A stretch of 64,000 nucleotides of DNA from Rhizobiales bacterium CCH3-A5 (GCA_001556025.1 LSIB01000149.1:1-64000), one strand, 5' to 3'; counted from the first letter of the stretch, positions 16,280-25,652 are shown. The notes: generated from the sequence alone by a model not told the origin. A program made the numbers and translations.

Positions 16280-17662
16280 CTATTCAGACGGTTTTGGCTT
16301 GGCTGCGGCCTTCTTGGCCGATGCCTTCTCACGGAACGATTTCGCCCAGCCCTCGCGCTCGATCTGGCGCGCGCGCGACACCGCCAGCGCGTCGGACGGC
16401 ACGTCCTTCGTGACGACGGAACCCGAGCCGACATAGGCCCCCTCGCCGATCGTCACCGGTGCGACGAGCGACGAATTCGAGCCGACGAAGGCCCCCGCGC
16501 CAATGACCGTGCGGTACTTGAAGAAGCCGTCATAGTTGCAGGTGATCGTGCCGGCGCCGATGTTCGCGCCCGCGCCGACGCTTGCGTCGCCGATATAGGT
16601 CAAATGGCTGATCTTGGCGCCCTCGCCGATCTCGGCCGCCTTCACCTCGACGAAATTGCCGACCTTGGACTTGGGGCCAAGCTTCGCGCCCGGCCGCAGC
16701 CGGCCATAGGGACCCACCGTCGCGCCCTCGCCGACGAACGCGCCCTCCAGATGGGAGAAGGCGTGGATCACCGCGCCGTCCGCCACCGTGACGCCGGGTC
16801 CGAACATGACATGCGGCTCGATCACGACATCACGGCCAATCGCCGTGTCGAAGGAGAAGAACACCGTCTCGGGCGCGATCAGCGTCGCGCCGGCCAGCAT
16901 GACCTCGCGGCGCTTGCCACGCTGGAATTCCGCCTCGACGGCGGCAAGCTGGACCCGGTCGTTGACGCCCTGGACTTCCGATTCGGGCGCTGTCAGCGCT
17001 ACGGCTTTGAGCCCCTTCTCCCGCGCCACGGCGACGGCATCGGTCAGGTAGAACTCGTTTTGCGCGTTGGCACTGCCGATTCCGTCAAGGATCGCCAGCG
17101 CGTGGCGGCCGTCGAGCGCCATCAGGCCGGCATTGCAGAACGTGATCTTGCGCTGGGCTTCGCTGGCGTCCTTGTGCTCGACGATCGCCTCCAGCACGCT
17201 GTCACGAACGACGAAACGGCCATAGCCGGCCGGATCGCGCGCCTCGAAGCCCAGCGCGGCGACGGCCGCGCCATCGCCAAGCGCGCGACGCAGGGCCGCG
17301 AAGGTCTCGGGCCTGACCAGCGGCGTGTCGGCGAAGGCGACGAGGATATCGTCATGCCCCCGCGCGATCGCCTCGCGGGCTGCGAGCACGGCATGGGCCG
17401 TCCCCTTGCGCTCGACCTGCACCACGACGCCGGCGGCAGGCAGCACAGCCGCGACCTCGGCTGCGACATCGACGCGATCGGGACCGATCACGACCACGAC
17501 CTCGTCGGCTCCGGCCTGCGCGACGGCGGCGAGCGCATGCCCCAGCATCGAGCGGCCGGCGACCTCATGCAGCACCTTGGGCCGGCGCGACTTCATGCGC
17601 GTGCCTTCTCCGGCCGCCAGGATGATGGCCAGGCAGGACCGGCCGCACTGCATTTCCGTCAT
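16280..17662 (-). CDS. glmU: bifunctional UDP-N-acetylglucosamine pyrophosphorylase / glucosamine-1-phosphate N-acetyltransferase
   Basis: This 460-residue protein has the N-terminal nucleotidyltransferase domain with [10 protein letters not shown] (15-24) and the C-terminal left-handed beta-helix acetyltransferase domain (from about residue 250) with hexapeptide repeats and [20 protein letters not shown]. It acetylates GlcN-1-P and then forms UDP-GlcNAc, the substrate of LpxA encoded later in this window. It is upstream of glmS on the minus strand and divergent from opgG, with 291 bases between the starts. The C-terminus ends in a Lys/Ala-rich tail ([15 protein letters not shown]). Confidence 0.97.
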   Translation of the reverse strand: MTEMQCGRSCLAIILAAGEGTRMKSRRPKVLHEVAGRSMLGHALAAVAQAGADEVVVVIGPDRVDVAAEVAAVLPAAGVVVQVERKGTAHAVLAAREAIARGHDDILVAFADTPLVRPETFAALRRALGDGAAVAALGFEARDPAGYGRFVVRDSVLEAIVEHKDASEAQRKITFCNAGLMALDGRHALAILDGIGSANAQNEFYLTDAVAVAREKGLKAVALTAPESEVQGVNDRVQLAAVEAEFQRGKRREVMLAGATLIAPETVFFSFDTAIGRDVVIEPHVMFGPGVTVADGAVIHAFSHLEGAFVGEGATVGPYGRLRPGAKLGPKSKVGNFVEVKAAEIGEGAKISHLTYIGDASVGAGANIGAGTITCNYDGFFKYRTVIGAGAFVGSNSSLVAPVTIGEGAYVGSGSVVTKDVPSDALAVSRARQIEREGWAKSFREKASAKKAAAKPKPSE

Positions 17663-17953
17663 GATTGTCGTTTCCCTTGCAGCCCGCGTCTGGCGGGCGG
17701 CTGCCGATCACACGCATGGTCGCCCTGCGGCGACAGTCGATAGCCGATCTTGCCGGCCTTTGCCAAAATCGACACGCGCGGCGTCTCGTCCGGCCATGGT
17801 CTTGCATGCCGCATCGGCAGGGGCGACGCGCATTGAGAATGACGCGGAACAATGCTCGCCTTCGGCGAATTCGGAGCCGCAGCGGCTTTTCAGCCGGCGG
17901 CAAAATGATCTAGAAGCGCATGGGGGCGAGGGCGTCGCCCGCCCAAGTTGGAT

Positions 17954-19516
17954 ATGATGGCGAAATCGTTGAATCGGCGGCAGTTTCTCGAAAGCTCGAC
18001 AGGGGGGCTCGCAGCCGCTTCCGTGATTGGCGCAGGGTCGGCATGGGCTCAGGGCGCGCCGCCTGCACCGCCTCAGCCGACGCAGGGCGACGGACAGCGA
18101 TTCGACCCGGCTTCGATCGTGGAACTGGCGCGAGTGCTGGCGCAGAAGCCGCTCGTGCCGCTGGCCGCCAACGACTTGCCTGACGGCTATGCCACGCTGC
18201 CTTTCGACCAGTTCGCCGGCATCAGGGCGCAACCCGGCGGATTGATCTGGGCCGGAGAGAACCGCGGCTTTACGGTGGAGCCGCTGCATCGCGGCTATGT
18301 CTTCACGCGGCCGGTGAGCCTGTTCACGATCGAGGACGACATCGTCCGGCGCGTCGCCTTCGACCAGGCCAAATTCGATTACGGTCGCGTCGCGCCGCCG
18401 CCGGCGGGCCAGGATCTGCAGTTTTCCGGCATGCGCATCGCCACCGGTCTGGAGCGGCCCTACGAGGTCGCGATCTTCCAGGGCGCGACCTTCTTCCGTT
18501 CGCTGGCGCGCGGGCAGAATTACGGCTCCATGGCGCGTGCCCTGATCCTGCGGCCGGGCGAGACGCGCGGCGAGGAAATCCCGTTCTTCCGCGCCTTCTG
18601 GATCGAGCGCCCGAGTCCGGCGTCCGGTCTCCTCGTCATCCATGCCCTGCTCGATTCCGAAAGCCTTACGGGCGCGTTCCGGATGACGCTGCGGCCCGGC
18701 GACGTCACGCTGATCGATGTCGAGATGACCCTGTTCGCCCGGCAGGCGCTCGACCATATCGGCTTCGGCTGCACCATGGGCACCTTCCTCTCGAGCCCGC
18801 AGAGCCGGCGCACCTTCGACGATCTGCGCCCGGCCGTGCATGAGATTTCAGGCGTCCAGATGCTGTCTGGCGCTGGCGAATGGATCTACCGGCCGGTCAA
18901 CAACCCTGCGAATCTGCAGGTGTCGTCCTTCATGGATGGCAATCCGCGTGGGTTCGGCCTTGTCCAGCGCGAGCGCGATCCGGCGGCGTTCCAGGACGAC
19001 GACCAGCGCTACGAACTCCGGCCCAGCGTCTGGACCGAGCCGCTCGGTGAATGGGGCCAGGGCTCGGTGCAGCTCATCGAAATCCCGAGCGATTCGGACA
19101 TCAACGACAACATCATCACGTATTGGCGGCCCCGCGCGCCGCTGGCGGCCGGCAGCGAGACGACCATCGCCTATCGCCAGGCCTGGTGCTGGCAGCCGCC
19201 TGAGCGGCCGGGGCTCGCGATAGCGAGCCGGATGCGTCAGGGGCGCGGCTCGCAGGGCCGCAGGCGGCGCTTCATCGTCGATTTCAATGGAGACAGGCTG
19301 GCCGACGCGGCCATTGTCGCAGCGACGCGCGCCACCATTTCGGCGACGCCGGGCGTCGTCCACAATGTCCGGCTCTGGCCCTATCCGGAGCGCAAGCTGA
19401 TGCGCGTCGGCTTCGAGGTCGATCCGGGAACCGACACTCTCAGCGAGCTCAGGCTCGTGCTGCAGGCAGGCGGTCAGCCGGTCTCCGAAACATGGCTGGA
19501 CCGATGGACGTGGTGA
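17954..19516 (+). CDS. opgG: glucan biosynthesis periplasmic protein OpgG/OpgD (MdoG)
   Basis: The protein is about 520 residues long. It has a twin-arginine signal (SLNRRQFLESS, then GLAAASVIGAGSAWA; predicted cleavage after about residue 32) and the MdoG domain: FDQFAGIRAQPGGLIW, GYVFTRPV, a central beta-sandwich, and GLVQRERDPAAFQDDDQRYELRPSVW. OpgG is required in the periplasm for synthesis or branching of osmoregulated periplasmic glucans made by OpgH. Use of the Tat rather than the Sec route is typical of OpgD-like members, so opgD is an alternative name. Starts at TTG 17948, ATG 17954 and ATG 17957 are all possible; none has a strong ribosome-binding site. The 3' end overlaps opgH. Confidence 0.92.
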   Translation: MMAKSLNRRQFLESSTGGLAAASVIGAGSAWAQGAPPAPPQPTQGDGQRFDPASIVELARVLAQKPLVPLAANDLPDGYATLPFDQFAGIRAQPGGLIWAGENRGFTVEPLHRGYVFTRPVSLFTIEDDIVRRVAFDQAKFDYGRVAPPPAGQDLQFSGMRIATGLERPYEVAIFQGATFFRSLARGQNYGSMARALILRPGETRGEEIPFFRAFWIERPSPASGLLVIHALLDSESLTGAFRMTLRPGDVTLIDVEMTLFARQALDHIGFGCTMGTFLSSPQSRRTFDDLRPAVHEISGVQMLSGAGEWIYRPVNNPANLQVSSFMDGNPRGFGLVQRERDPAAFQDDDQRYELRPSVWTEPLGEWGQGSVQLIEIPSDSDINDNIITYWRPRAPLAAGSETTIAYRQAWCWQPPERPGLAIASRMRQGRGSQGRRRRFIVDFNGDRLADAAIVAATRATISATPGVVHNVRLWPYPERKLMRVGFEVDPGTDTLSELRLVLQAGGQPVSETWLDRWTW

Positions 19517-21690
19517 CCGCAGCGCGCCCGGAGGCCGCCGCCAGACCGATCCCGGACGCAGCCTTCGTCGATGCTCCGGCAACCCCGCCGGAAAACCGGC
19601 TGATCATGCCGGTGCAGTCGTTCCGGAGCTGGCAGGCGTCGGAACGGCGTAGGCCTACCGCGCCCGCGCAGTGGACGACGCCCTGGCTCAAGCGCCTCTT
19701 CGTCTTCGGCGGTGCGCTGCTGCTGACGGGCTACGGCGCGTGGGAAATGTACAACGTCGTGTCGGTCAGCAGCACGACCTCGCTGCAGTACGCGCTGCTC
19801 GTGCTGTTCACGGTCAACTTCTCGTGGATCGCGCTCGCCTTCACCAGCGCCCTGCTCGGCTTTTTCGGGCTGCTCTTCGGCAAGGGGCTGACAGGCCGTG
19901 TTGAAAGCCTTCAGCACCGCACCGTCGTGGTGATGCCGATCTACAACGAATCGACGGCGCGGACCTTCGCTGCGCTGGCGGCGATCCGGGAGTCGGTCGA
20001 GGCGACGGGATTGGGCGCGCATTTCGACTATTTCATCGTGTCGGACACCACCAATCCGGACATTTGGATCGCCGAGGAGCGCGCCTTCCTGGCCCTGCGC
20101 CGGCGGCTCGGGCCGGATGCGCGCGTCTATTACCGCCACCGCCCTAAGAACCATCATCGCAAAGCCGGCAACATCGCCGATTTCGTGACGCGCTGGGGCG
20201 GGCACTACGAGCACATGGTCGTACTCGACGCCGACAGCCTGATGACGGGCGCCTGCATCGTCAGGCTGGCGGGAGCGATGGAGGCCGATCCCGATTCCGG
20301 CATCATCCAGTCGCTGCCGCTGATCATCAACCGCAATACCTTCTTCGCCCGGCTCCAGCAGTTCGCGGCGCGGGTCTATGGACCCGTCATCGCGACCGGG
20401 CTCGCGATGTGGTCGGGCCGCGACGGCAACTACTGGGGCCACAACGCCATCATCCGGACGAAGGCCTTCGCCGATCATTGCGGCCTGCCCGACCTGAAGG
20501 GCAAACCGCCCTTCGGCGGCCATGTGCTCAGCCATGATTTCGTCGAGGCGGCGCTGATGCGGCGCGCCGGCTGGTCGGTCTATATGCTGCCGGACCTGAC
20601 GGGCTCCTATGAGGAAAGCCCGCCTTCGCTGATCGATATCTCGGTACGCGACCGGCGCTGGTGTCAGGGCAATCTGCAGCATTCGCGCATTCTTGGCGCG
20701 AAAGGGTTCGTCTGGTCGACGCGGCAGCATTTCGCCACCGGCATCATGGGCTATCTCGCCTCGCCCTTCTGGCTGATGCAACTCGTGGTCGGCATCCTGA
20801 TCGTGCTGCAGGTCAGCTACGCCCGGCCGGAATATTTCACGCAGGAGTTCACGCTCTTCCCGATCTGGCCGCGTTTCGACCCCGAGCGCGCGCTGAACCT
20901 GTTCGCGCTGACCATGGCGATCCTGCTCGCGCCAAAGCTGTTCGGGCTGCTGCTGACCCTGTTCAACAACAAGCTGCGGCGCGCCGGTGGCGGCGCGATC
21001 AGGCTCGTGCTCTCGGCCGTCATCGAGGTGCTGTTCTCGGCCTTCTTCGCGCCGATCATGATGCTGATCCAGTCCGGCTCGGTGTTCCAGATCCTGCTCG
21101 GGCGCGACACGGGCTGGAACCCGCAGCGCCGCGACGACGGCTCGATCCCGCTCAGGGACATCGTCCGCCGCCACCGGACCCACACCGCGCTCGGCCTCAT
21201 CACCGGCATCTCGGCCTTCCTGATCGCGACCTCGCTATTCGCCTGGATGTCGCCCACCATCGTCGGCCTTGTGCTGGCGATCCCGCTGTCATGGGCCTCG
21301 GGCCAACTCGCGCTCGGGCTCTGGCTGAAGCGCCACAAGCTCCTTCTGACACCCGAGGAAGGCGATCCGCCGGCGATCGCGCTCAGGGCCAACGCGTTGC
21401 AGGCCGAATTCGCGCAGGCCGGCTTCGACGAAGGCGACGGGCTGGCTGCGCTCCATGCCGACCCGGCGCTGCGCGAGGCGCATCAGGCAATGCTGCCTGC
21501 GGGCCAGCCGCGCCGGCGCGGCGACATCGAGCCCGACCGTGCCGTGGCGCAGGCCAAGCTCGTCGACGCCGAGACGATCCAGGACGCGACGATCTGGCTC
21601 AAGCCGAAGGAGCGCATGGTCGTGCTGCACGACCGCGCGCTGATCGGGCTGCTGGCCTCGCTGCCGGCCGAACGGTCCGCCACGTCCTGA
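19492..21690 (+). CDS. opgH: glucans biosynthesis glucosyltransferase OpgH (MdoH)
   Basis: This 732-residue inner-membrane GT2 glycosyltransferase polymerises glucose from UDP-glucose into linear osmoregulated periplasmic glucans. Two membrane helices lie around 65-130, and the cytoplasmic catalytic domain has VVMPIYNES, VLDADSLMTG (D246 and D248, UDP binding), HDFVEAALMRRAGW and RRWCQGNLQH (about 388-397), followed by several more helices. The start is ATG 19492 (or 19504), overlapping the end of opgG by 25 (or 13) bases, a sign of translational coupling. The opgGH pair is the classic operon. The stop is four bases from the stop of the convergent DUF350 gene. Confidence 0.95.
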   Translation: MAGPMDVVTAARPEAAARPIPDAAFVDAPATPPENRLIMPVQSFRSWQASERRRPTAPAQWTTPWLKRLFVFGGALLLTGYGAWEMYNVVSVSSTTSLQYALLVLFTVNFSWIALAFTSALLGFFGLLFGKGLTGRVESLQHRTVVVMPIYNESTARTFAALAAIRESVEATGLGAHFDYFIVSDTTNPDIWIAEERAFLALRRRLGPDARVYYRHRPKNHHRKAGNIADFVTRWGGHYEHMVVLDADSLMTGACIVRLAGAMEADPDSGIIQSLPLIINRNTFFARLQQFAARVYGPVIATGLAMWSGRDGNYWGHNAIIRTKAFADHCGLPDLKGKPPFGGHVLSHDFVEAALMRRAGWSVYMLPDLTGSYEESPPSLIDISVRDRRWCQGNLQHSRILGAKGFVWSTRQHFATGIMGYLASPFWLMQLVVGILIVLQVSYARPEYFTQEFTLFPIWPRFDPERALNLFALTMAILLAPKLFGLLLTLFNNKLRRAGGGAIRLVLSAVIEVLFSAFFAPIMMLIQSGSVFQILLGRDTGWNPQRRDDGSIPLRDIVRRHRTHTALGLITGISAFLIATSLFAWMSPTIVGLVLAIPLSWASGQLALGLWLKRHKLLLTPEEGDPPAIALRANALQAEFAQAGFDEGDGLAALHADPALREAHQAMLPAGQPRRRGDIEPDRAVAQAKLVDAETIQDATIWLKPKERMVVLHDRALIGLLASLPAERSATS

Positions 21691-21694
21691 GTCT

Positions 21695-22099
21695 TCAGAA
21701 GCTCATCGCGGCGGCGTTGATCACGCCCGCCGCGAGCGACGCCGCGCCCAGGAACAACGCCGAGGCGAGTTCGCCCGAGGCGATGCGCGAGGACAGATTG
21801 GGCAGGATGAGCCTGACCAGCCAGTAGACCGTCAACTGCACCACGATTGCGACCAGCCCCCAGATCGACAGGTCGACGATCGTGGTGGAGTGAACGACGG
21901 CGCTCGACAGCGGGAGCGCAAAGCCGGTCAGGCTCAGGCCCAGCGACAGCGCCGCCGCGACATTGTTCTGCCGGATCAGGCCGAATTCGTTATGCGAGGT
22001 CGCCAGCGTGTAGACCAGGAGATAGACGCCGACCAGCGCCAGCGACACGGAGAAGAACAGCGCGAAATCGGGCAGTTTGGTCAAGGCCGGCACGAGCAT
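21695..22099 (-). CDS. DUF350 family membrane protein (second copy)
   Basis: This 134-residue, four-helix membrane protein is of the DUF350 (YjfL-like) family: FALFFSVSLALVGVYLLVYTLATSH, then NEFGLIRQNNVAAALSLGLSLTGFALPLSSAV, LSIWGLVAIVVQLTVYWLVRLILP and ASALFLGAASLAAGVINAAAM. The I/LI-xGNxAAAxxLxGxxxGFxxPL pattern is shared with the protein at 24901-25302, but the two differ strongly in sequence. It is the last gene of the presumed five-gene operon, 35 bases after the VOC gene. No biochemical role is established for the family. The stop is only four bases from that of opgH on the other strand. Confidence 0.82.
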   Translation of the reverse strand: MLVPALTKLPDFALFFSVSLALVGVYLLVYTLATSHNEFGLIRQNNVAAALSLGLSLTGFALPLSSAVVHSTTIVDLSIWGLVAIVVQLTVYWLVRLILPNLSSRIASGELASALFLGAASLAAGVINAAAMSF

Positions 22100-22134
22100 G
22101 GTCTGTCCGATCTCCCGTCCGATGCAGGGTCCGC

Positions 22135-23016
22135 TCAGGCCGCCTCAAAGGCGATCACGCAGCCGAAGGCGGTCTCGGGCGCAAGCGAGATGCGCTCATC
22201 ACCATGATGGTACGGGATGTCGGCCTCCGACAAGCGCCGCTCGACCACCCCCAGATCGGCGACCGTGACGGAAAAGCCGAGGAAGCGGGCCGGCGTCGGA
22301 TCGGGCGCGACATGGTAGATCGCGGCGGCGGCTTCCGCGTCGAGGACGTCGATGCGCCCGCGCGGCAGCCCGAGGACGAAATCCGCGTTCCCGTCGATGA
22401 TTTCCGCGCCGCCGGTAAAGGCGGTCAGGAAGGCGCGATGCGCAGCCGGCTCGCCTGTCACCATGATCGCGCTCGCCAGGCCCTTCGCGCCGTTCTCGTG
22501 CTGCTGGAAGGCGGGGTTCCAGAAGTTCTGCGGCTCGTGCTGCTGACAGACGAAGAAGCCGCATTCCGGCGCGGCCTCGTCGGCCGCGAATGCGAGCGTG
22601 AAGGCGACGCGGACCTGCGAGCCGTCCGGTCTCACGCCCGTCCGCTCGAAGAAGAAGGGCTCGAAATCGCCGATGCCGGCGGCCTTGTAGCGCGCCGAAT
22701 CAGCCTTGGCGTCGGCGCTCTCCAGGACCAGCATCGACATGCCCTCGCCCCGCCCCAGCGCCTCGCGCACGAAAGCTCCGAAGGAGAAACGGCCCGGCGC
22801 ATGCTCGGGAATCAGCGACGCATCGCCGATCGTCACCAGTTCCAGAAAACTGCCGGGGAACTGGACGATGCGGTTCTCGGTGCCCCAGGGATGCCTGTTG
22901 CGCGCGCCCACCCTGAAGCCGAGCCGGGCGTAGAACGCGCCGGCCGCGTCGAGATCGCGCACGCCGATGACGAGATGGTCGAGTCCGCGCGGGCTGGTGC
23001 TGGTCTGGTCAGGCAT
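22135..23016 (-). CDS. VOC family (glyoxalase/bleomycin-resistance fold) protein
   Basis: The 293-residue protein has two vicinal-oxygen-chelate modules. The first starts with GLDHLVIGVRDLDAAGAFYARLGFRVG (about 11-37), containing the metal-ligand His near the start of the first strand, and the second runs from about residue 165 to the C-terminus. It resembles the glyoxalase-like group (Glyoxalase_3) with an FPGSFLEL segment. The substrate is not predictable. It lies 80 bases downstream of the ATP-grasp gene and 35 bases upstream of a DUF350 gene, all on the same strand, which suggests but does not prove a shared function. Confidence 0.82.
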   Translation of the reverse strand: MPDQTSTSPRGLDHLVIGVRDLDAAGAFYARLGFRVGARNRHPWGTENRIVQFPGSFLELVTIGDASLIPEHAPGRFSFGAFVREALGRGEGMSMLVLESADAKADSARYKAAGIGDFEPFFFERTGVRPDGSQVRVAFTLAFAADEAAPECGFFVCQQHEPQNFWNPAFQQHENGAKGLASAIMVTGEPAAHRAFLTAFTGGAEIIDGNADFVLGLPRGRIDVLDAEAAAAIYHVAPDPTPARFLGFSVTVADLGVVERRLSEADIPYHHGDERISLAPETAFGCVIAFEAA

Positions 23017-23096
23017 GGCTCCGGCTTTCGGCTTGATATCGATGTATGTTGTCTATCAGGCGACGGCGGCACGGTCATGACGCAGGCGCTAGCGCG

Positions 23097-24266
23097 TCAC
23101 GGCTCGATGTAATGCGGCACGAAGCGCGAAGTGTTTTTGGTGATCGGCGTGACGTCCTCGCGGACGCACAGCCCGCAGGCCTGCGAGGCGACGAGCCAGG
23201 AGCCGATCACGGCGTAATTCCCATTCGATTGGAACAGGTTGAGCGCGGCATCCTGCAGCACAAAGCCCTCCGCGCCATAGGGACCGTCATCGCTGTCGAG
23301 TACCGCGCCGCGCTCCATCAGCGTGATGTTGGCCCCCTCGCGCGAATAGAGCGGTTTTCGCACGCGCCGGGCCGAGAGCGTGTCGCAGCGCGGATCGCCC
23401 TCGAAGAAGGCCGGCAGCAGGTTGGGATGGCCGGGCTCCATCTCCCAGAGGCAGGCGAGCAGGCCCTTGTTCGACACGATCGCCTTCCAGGGCGGCTCGA
23501 CGAACTGGCAGCGCGCGTTTGCCAACGCATCGGCGTAGCGCTCGCGGAACAGCCACTCCCATGGGTAGAGCTTGAACAGGGTCTCGATCGGCTGGTTGGC
23601 GCCGTCGCAGAAGCGGCCGTCGGAGAGCAGGCCGATTTCCTCGACATAGGTGAAGCGCGCGTCGAGCCCGGCCTGTTTCGCGCAGTCCATCAGGTAATCG
23701 ACCGTGCCCTTGTCCTCGTTGCTATCCTGCACGCTGGAGAGGTGGAGCCGGTAGGGCGAGGGTTCGCGCAAACCGGCGAAGGCCGCGATCAGGCGCTCAT
23801 GGATGGAATTGAACTGGTCTGAGCCGCGCGGCAGCGTGCCCAGCGCCATCGCCTGCTCCAGCCAATCCCATTGCACGACGGCCGATTCGAACAGGGCGGT
23901 TGGTGTATCGGCGTTGTATTCCAGCAGCTTGGCCGGGCCCCTTCCATCATAGGCGAGGTCGAGACGGCCATAGAGATTGCGGTCGCCGCGCCGCCAGCTA
24001 TCACGGATGAAATCCCATTGTGCCGGCGGAATCGCGAGCTTCGCCAAATGCGTCTCGTCGCCCAGCGCCTTGTCGATAAAGGCGAAGCAGAGCTGCTCGA
24101 TGGCGTCGGTCGGCGCTTCGATGTCGCGTTCGATCTCTTCGAGCGTGAAGGCATAGGCCACGCTCTCGTCCCAATAGGTCGCGCTGTCGATGGTGTGGAA
24201 GGCGAAGCCCAGCCGCTCGACCTGGGTCTGCCAGTCAGGGCGCGGAGGCAGCGTGACGCGTCGCAT
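23097..24266 (-). CDS. glutathionylspermidine synthase-like ATP-grasp ligase (YgiC/YjfC family)
   Basis: The 389 residues correspond to the synthetase half of bifunctional Gsp synthetase/amidase; no N-terminal CHAP amidase is present. Family landmarks are LLEYNADTPTALFESAVVQ (acceptor/ATP site), LFKLYPWEWLF, VSNKGLLACLWEM, YSREGANI and GSWLVASQACGLCVREDVTPITKNTSRFVPHY. The family forms an amide bond with ATP, but true glutathionylspermidine activity has not been shown for most standalone YgiC proteins, so the substrate here is open. The start ATG 24266 comes three bases after the end of the DUF1190 gene, hence coupled translation. It matches the E. coli yjfLMC / ygiBC layout. Confidence 0.88.
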   Translation of the reverse strand: MRRVTLPPRPDWQTQVERLGFAFHTIDSATYWDESVAYAFTLEEIERDIEAPTDAIEQLCFAFIDKALGDETHLAKLAIPPAQWDFIRDSWRRGDRNLYGRLDLAYDGRGPAKLLEYNADTPTALFESAVVQWDWLEQAMALGTLPRGSDQFNSIHERLIAAFAGLREPSPYRLHLSSVQDSNEDKGTVDYLMDCAKQAGLDARFTYVEEIGLLSDGRFCDGANQPIETLFKLYPWEWLFRERYADALANARCQFVEPPWKAIVSNKGLLACLWEMEPGHPNLLPAFFEGDPRCDTLSARRVRKPLYSREGANITLMERGAVLDSDDGPYGAEGFVLQDAALNLFQSNGNYAVIGSWLVASQACGLCVREDVTPITKNTSRFVPHYIEP

Positions 24267-24269
24267 CGC

Positions 24270-24884
24270 TCAGGACGAGGAGGACGAGGAAAAGGAGCGC
24301 GCGGTCGAGCCGAAGCCGCCGCGCGAGGCGACGCTCAGGACGCTGGCGACGCCGGTCGAGGAGACATTGCGCGCGACCAGCGCCTGCCCCGACGTGGTCG
24401 AATAGGCGCGCGAGCGGCTGCCGCTGCCGCTGTAGCCGCCGCCCGACGATGACGAGGACGAGCGGGCCTGCTGGCACTCGGGCTGCTGGCTGCCGGGCGG
24501 ACAGGCCTGCTGCGTCGGCGGCAGCAGGGGCTGCGCCGCGCCGCCGCCCTGCGCCAGGCCGCGCGCCAGCATGATGCCAGCCAACGCCGGGATGAAAACC
24601 TGCGCGCCGTTCCAGACGCTGCTGCGGCAGGAGCCCGCGCCGTACTCCGTCTCGCAGCTCGCGTTGCTGCTGAACTTCTTGGCGTCGCGCAAATGGTTGG
24701 CCGAGGCCTCGTTGAAGCGCTGCTCGCATTGGCTCGCCGAGAGTTGCCCGCCAGCGCGGCACTCCGCGAGAGAGTTGTAGACGAGGCTCTCCTCCTCGTC
24801 CTTGCCGCCGCCAATAAAGGACCAGGCGGTAGCGACCAGCACGATCCCGACCGCAGCCAGTCCGATCTGCTCGGAGCGCTTCAT
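24270..24884 (-). CDS. DUF1190 (YgiB/YjfM-like) protein, Ser-rich
   Basis: The 204-residue protein has an N-terminal hydrophobic segment (QIGLAAVGIVLVATAWSFIGG, about 5-25) that may be a signal anchor, then the YgiB core: YNSLAECRAGGQLSASQCEQRFNEA (two Cys), NASCETEYGAGSCRSS (two Cys) and a Gly/Gln/Pro linker. The tail is rich in Ser and Gly (SSSSSSGGGYSGSGSRSRAY) and ends FSSSSSS. DUF1190 proteins accompany YgiC-type ligases in enterobacteria, and the low-complexity tail makes it a possible substrate of the ligase (inference). It lies 16 bases after the upstream DUF350 gene and three before the ligase gene. Confidence 0.85.
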   Translation of the reverse strand: MKRSEQIGLAAVGIVLVATAWSFIGGGKDEEESLVYNSLAECRAGGQLSASQCEQRFNEASANHLRDAKKFSSNASCETEYGAGSCRSSVWNGAQVFIPALAGIMLARGLAQGGGAAQPLLPPTQQACPPGSQQPECQQARSSSSSSGGGYSGSGSRSRAYSTTSGQALVARNVSSTGVASVLSVASRGGFGSTARSFSSSSSS

Positions 24885-24900
24885 TGCCGCCCCTCCCCGC

Positions 24901-25302
24901 TTAAGCCGTCATGCTGGCGGCCGCCAGCGTACCGGAGATCACCGCGATGACGGCGAGCATCGCCGCAGACGGCAGACGGTCTTCCTCGATCTTGCGCGAG
25001 AGGTCGGGAATCAGGATGCGGGCCAGCCCATAGGCCGCGAACTGGATCAACATGGCGGCAAGCGCCCAGATGACGCAATCTGGGATGCTGCTCGCCTGCG
25101 CGATCGCCTTCTCGAGCGGTATCGAGAAGCCTGCGACATTGCCGCCGAGCGCGATGGCGGCCGAGAGGTTGCCGCCCCGGATCAGCGCGATCTCGTCATG
25201 GGCGGTGAATTTCAGATAAGCGACCGTGAAACAGGCGATCAGCGCGACGCCAAGACAGAAATACAGCAGGAACGCGGGCAGCCCCGCCATCGAGATCGCC
25301 AT
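24901..25302 (-). CDS. DUF350 family membrane protein (YjfL-like)
   Basis: The 133-residue protein has four membrane helices (LPAFLLYFCLGVALIACFTVAY, then LSAAIALGGNVAGFSIPLEKAI, then CVIWALAAMLIQFAAYGLARILI, and SAAMLAVIAVISGTLAAASM) with the DUF350 motif IRGGNLSAAIALGGNVAGFSIPL. In E. coli YjfL heads the yjfLMC cluster with DUF1190 and a GspS-like ligase, the same order as here. The start is taken as ATG 25302; TTG 25317 would add five residues and ATG 25290 would remove four. It is the first gene of the presumed operon, and its promoter would lie in the repeat-rich gap before 25320. Confidence 0.83.
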   Translation of the reverse strand: MAISMAGLPAFLLYFCLGVALIACFTVAYLKFTAHDEIALIRGGNLSAAIALGGNVAGFSIPLEKAIAQASSIPDCVIWALAAMLIQFAAYGLARILIPDLSRKIEEDRLPSAAMLAVIAVISGTLAAASMTA

Positions 25303-25365
25303 CGTGCTTGCCCCCAAGCCGCGAAAAGGATCAGTGGTCAGCTCACTATACGTCAGTCATGCGCG

Positions 25366-25408
25366 CGGGGAACCCCTCTCCCGGAGGGAGAGGGGCAGGG
25401 GTGAGGGG
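25366..25408 (+). repeat. GAGAGGGG palindromic repeat, copy 1
   Basis: CGGGGAACCCCTCTCC, then GGAGGGAGAGGGGCAGGGGTGAGGGG. It forms a short stem (CCCTCTCC / GGAGAGGG type) and is the inverted counterpart of the copy at 25484-25528, about 75 bases away. Confidence 0.8.
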
Positions 25409-25483
25409 AAGGCTCTTCAACCAGCTGCGCGAGGCTTATCCGCTGCCTTGCTTCCTTGTAGTGCTCCACTGGTCCAACGTCCG

Positions 25484-25528
25484 TCACCTCACCCCTGCCC
25501 CTCTCCTTACAGGAGAGGGGGTTCCCCG
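25484..25528 (-). repeat. GAGAGGGG palindromic repeat, copy 2
   Basis: TCACCTCACCCCTGCCCCTCTCC, then TTACAGGAGAGGGGGTTCCCCG. The core stem CCCCTCTCCT / AGGAGAGGGG has a 4-base loop. With copy 1 it makes a composite inverted pair; the preceding CTGGTCCAACGTCC is shared with the sequence before copy 4. Confidence 0.85.
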
Positions 25529-25652
25529 TGCGTCGGCTCGCGGCCGCGCCAAAGTCTCCGCCCACGCTTATGCGCGTCGGTAATCATGAGGGGCAGCGGA
25601 GCGCCGCGAGGCGCGTTGTTATCGAACCGCAACCATTGAGCCAGGTCGCGGC

